Shown here in pieces: positions 7,245 to 7,632 of a DNA stretch of 7,632 nt (the first letter of the stretch is position 1; each line of letters begins with the position of its first letter). The translations under genes and the position numbers were made by a program. The stretch spans positions 1 to 7,632 of the forward strand of contig JAABSS010000005.1 in the NCBI GenBank assembly GCA_011390235.1, written 5' to 3'. Under the pieces are notes generated by a model. The model did not search any database, was not told where the DNA came from, and saw only the letters and a list, made by a program, of their open reading frames with translations. This DNA is from Desulfotignum sp. Its GTDB lineage: Bacteria; Desulfobacterota; Desulfobacteria; Desulfobacterales; Desulfobacteraceae.

Positions 7245-7632
7245 TCATTCAACGCGGGCCTCTACAGAGAAAAAGGCCGCTCCCCAGCGGGAATTGTCTG
7301 TCATCGGCACGCTTGCCTCGACATCGGCCAGGCCGGAGCATGAATAGACTGTTAGCCACTGCCCGGGAGGTAGGCATATTGAGCTTAAGTGTCATGTGAG
7401 GGATGAGCCAATCCACCCCCTGCAATTTTTGCTGCTGTGAACGCGGAATCCAGATCTTTTTCCGGTATAGCGATATCCATTTCTTCCAGCCAGGCACACA
7501 TATATCCATGAGGGAGATTTCATCCACAAAATAGGCAACTTTTTCTCCGGTTTTAAGCCCTCCCTCCAGGAATTTTGATATGATTTTGCGGCGTTCTGTT
7601 TCATCATTGTAAATAAGACACATGTGCGTGCC
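7245..7632 (-). pseudogene. Decayed MEDS (DcmR-type sensory) domain gene, cut by the right edge
   Basis: Read on the - strand from the right edge, the frame opens with GTHMCLIYNDETERR, then FLEGGLKTGEKVAYFVDEIS. This matches the N-terminal half of MEDS-domain proteins (methanogen/methylotroph DcmR sensory domain), with the conserved G-x-H-x-C-x-x-Y start. The first ATG at 7621-7623 is internal to the motif, so the real start is outside the window. After TGT (7498-7500) the family-like sequence continues only 2 nt out of frame as AWLEEMDIAIPEKDLDSAFT, reaching TAA at 7385-7387; a further in-frame stop follows. A third frame then gives a coding-like tail ending SVEARVE, with a TGA at 7245-7247. 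Multiple frame changes plus stops argue for a pseudogene; clustered sequence errors are the alternative. MEDS proteins are sensory, but their ligands are mostly unknown. The gene converges on the che operon. Confidence 0.6.
7270..7290 (-). terminator. Possible weak intrinsic terminator, - strand
   Basis: On the - strand CCGCT-GGGG-AGCGG can form a perfect 5-bp stem with a 4-nt loop, followed after CC by TTTTT. The shape fits a short Rho-independent terminator for the - strand gene converging on cheR. The stem is short, and the hairpin lies about 23 nt before the last stop of the decayed gene, so this is a tentative call. On the + strand no T-run follows the hairpin, so it would not serve the che operon. 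Confidence 0.25.

Noticed and set aside
7277..7290. CCGCT-CCCC-AGCGG hairpin as the + strand terminator of the che operon
   Set aside because: No T-run follows on the + strand (next bases are GAATTGTCTG) and it lies over 70 nt past the cheR stop. The T-run is on the other strand.
7140..7343. 67-codon + strand open frame after cheR
   Set aside because: It overlaps the end of cheR in another frame, has no ribosome binding site and no recognisable features, and runs across the opposite-strand remnant.
7249..7623. The 124-codon - strand frame taken as an intact small protein
   Set aside because: Only its first roughly 40 codons look like a MEDS protein. Beyond 7498 the translation turns into unrelated Trp/Lys/Arg-rich sequence while the family-like sequence continues in another frame. 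The ATG is also internal to the conserved GTHMCLIY motif.

Overview
The window holds most of one chemosensory operon on the + strand, in the order mcp (5' end cut by the left edge) - cheA - cheW - cheB - cheR. Beyond it, running in from the right edge on the - strand, is what looks like a decayed MEDS-domain (DcmR-type sensory) gene. The five + strand genes are tightly packed (gaps of 16, 43 and 8 nt, then a 4-nt ATGA overlap), so they are probably one transcript whose promoter lies to the left of the window.

The organism is probably a Gram-negative anaerobe of the former Deltaproteobacteria (Desulfobacterota, Desulfobacterales-like). This is inferred from four things: moderate GC; a c-type heme motif (CXXCH) in the periplasmic sensor of the chemoreceptor; a long CheA hybrid with an extra CheW domain and a receiver; and the style of the adjacent MEDS gene. 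No marker gene in the window fixes the taxonomy.

Bases 1-1588 encode a membrane chemoreceptor: part of TM1, a periplasmic domain with CIRCH, TM2, HAMP and a cytoplasmic signalling hairpin. Bases 1605-4808 encode a 1067-residue CheA with Hpt, an atypical middle domain, dimerisation, kinase, CheW-like P5 carrying a charged insertion, a second CheW-like domain and a C-terminal receiver. Bases 4852-5295 encode CheW, 5304-6389 CheB and 6386-7204 CheR. Together they form a receptor-kinase array with both adaptation enzymes. No separate CheY, CheD, CheC/CheX or CheZ is visible, so the output regulator is either the receiver inside CheA or encoded elsewhere.

Bases 7205-7244 hold nothing I can name. 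Bases 7245-7632 (- strand) begin at the right edge with a good MEDS-like N-terminal region. They then change frame at a short dinucleotide run (CACACATATAT on the + strand), meet in-frame stops and end in a third frame. This is most simply read as a pseudogene, or alternatively as a stretch with several sequence errors.

Most of the window is a recognisable, well-conserved chemotaxis-type system. The parts that deserve a second look are the heme-motif receptor, the unusual CheA architecture and the broken MEDS gene.
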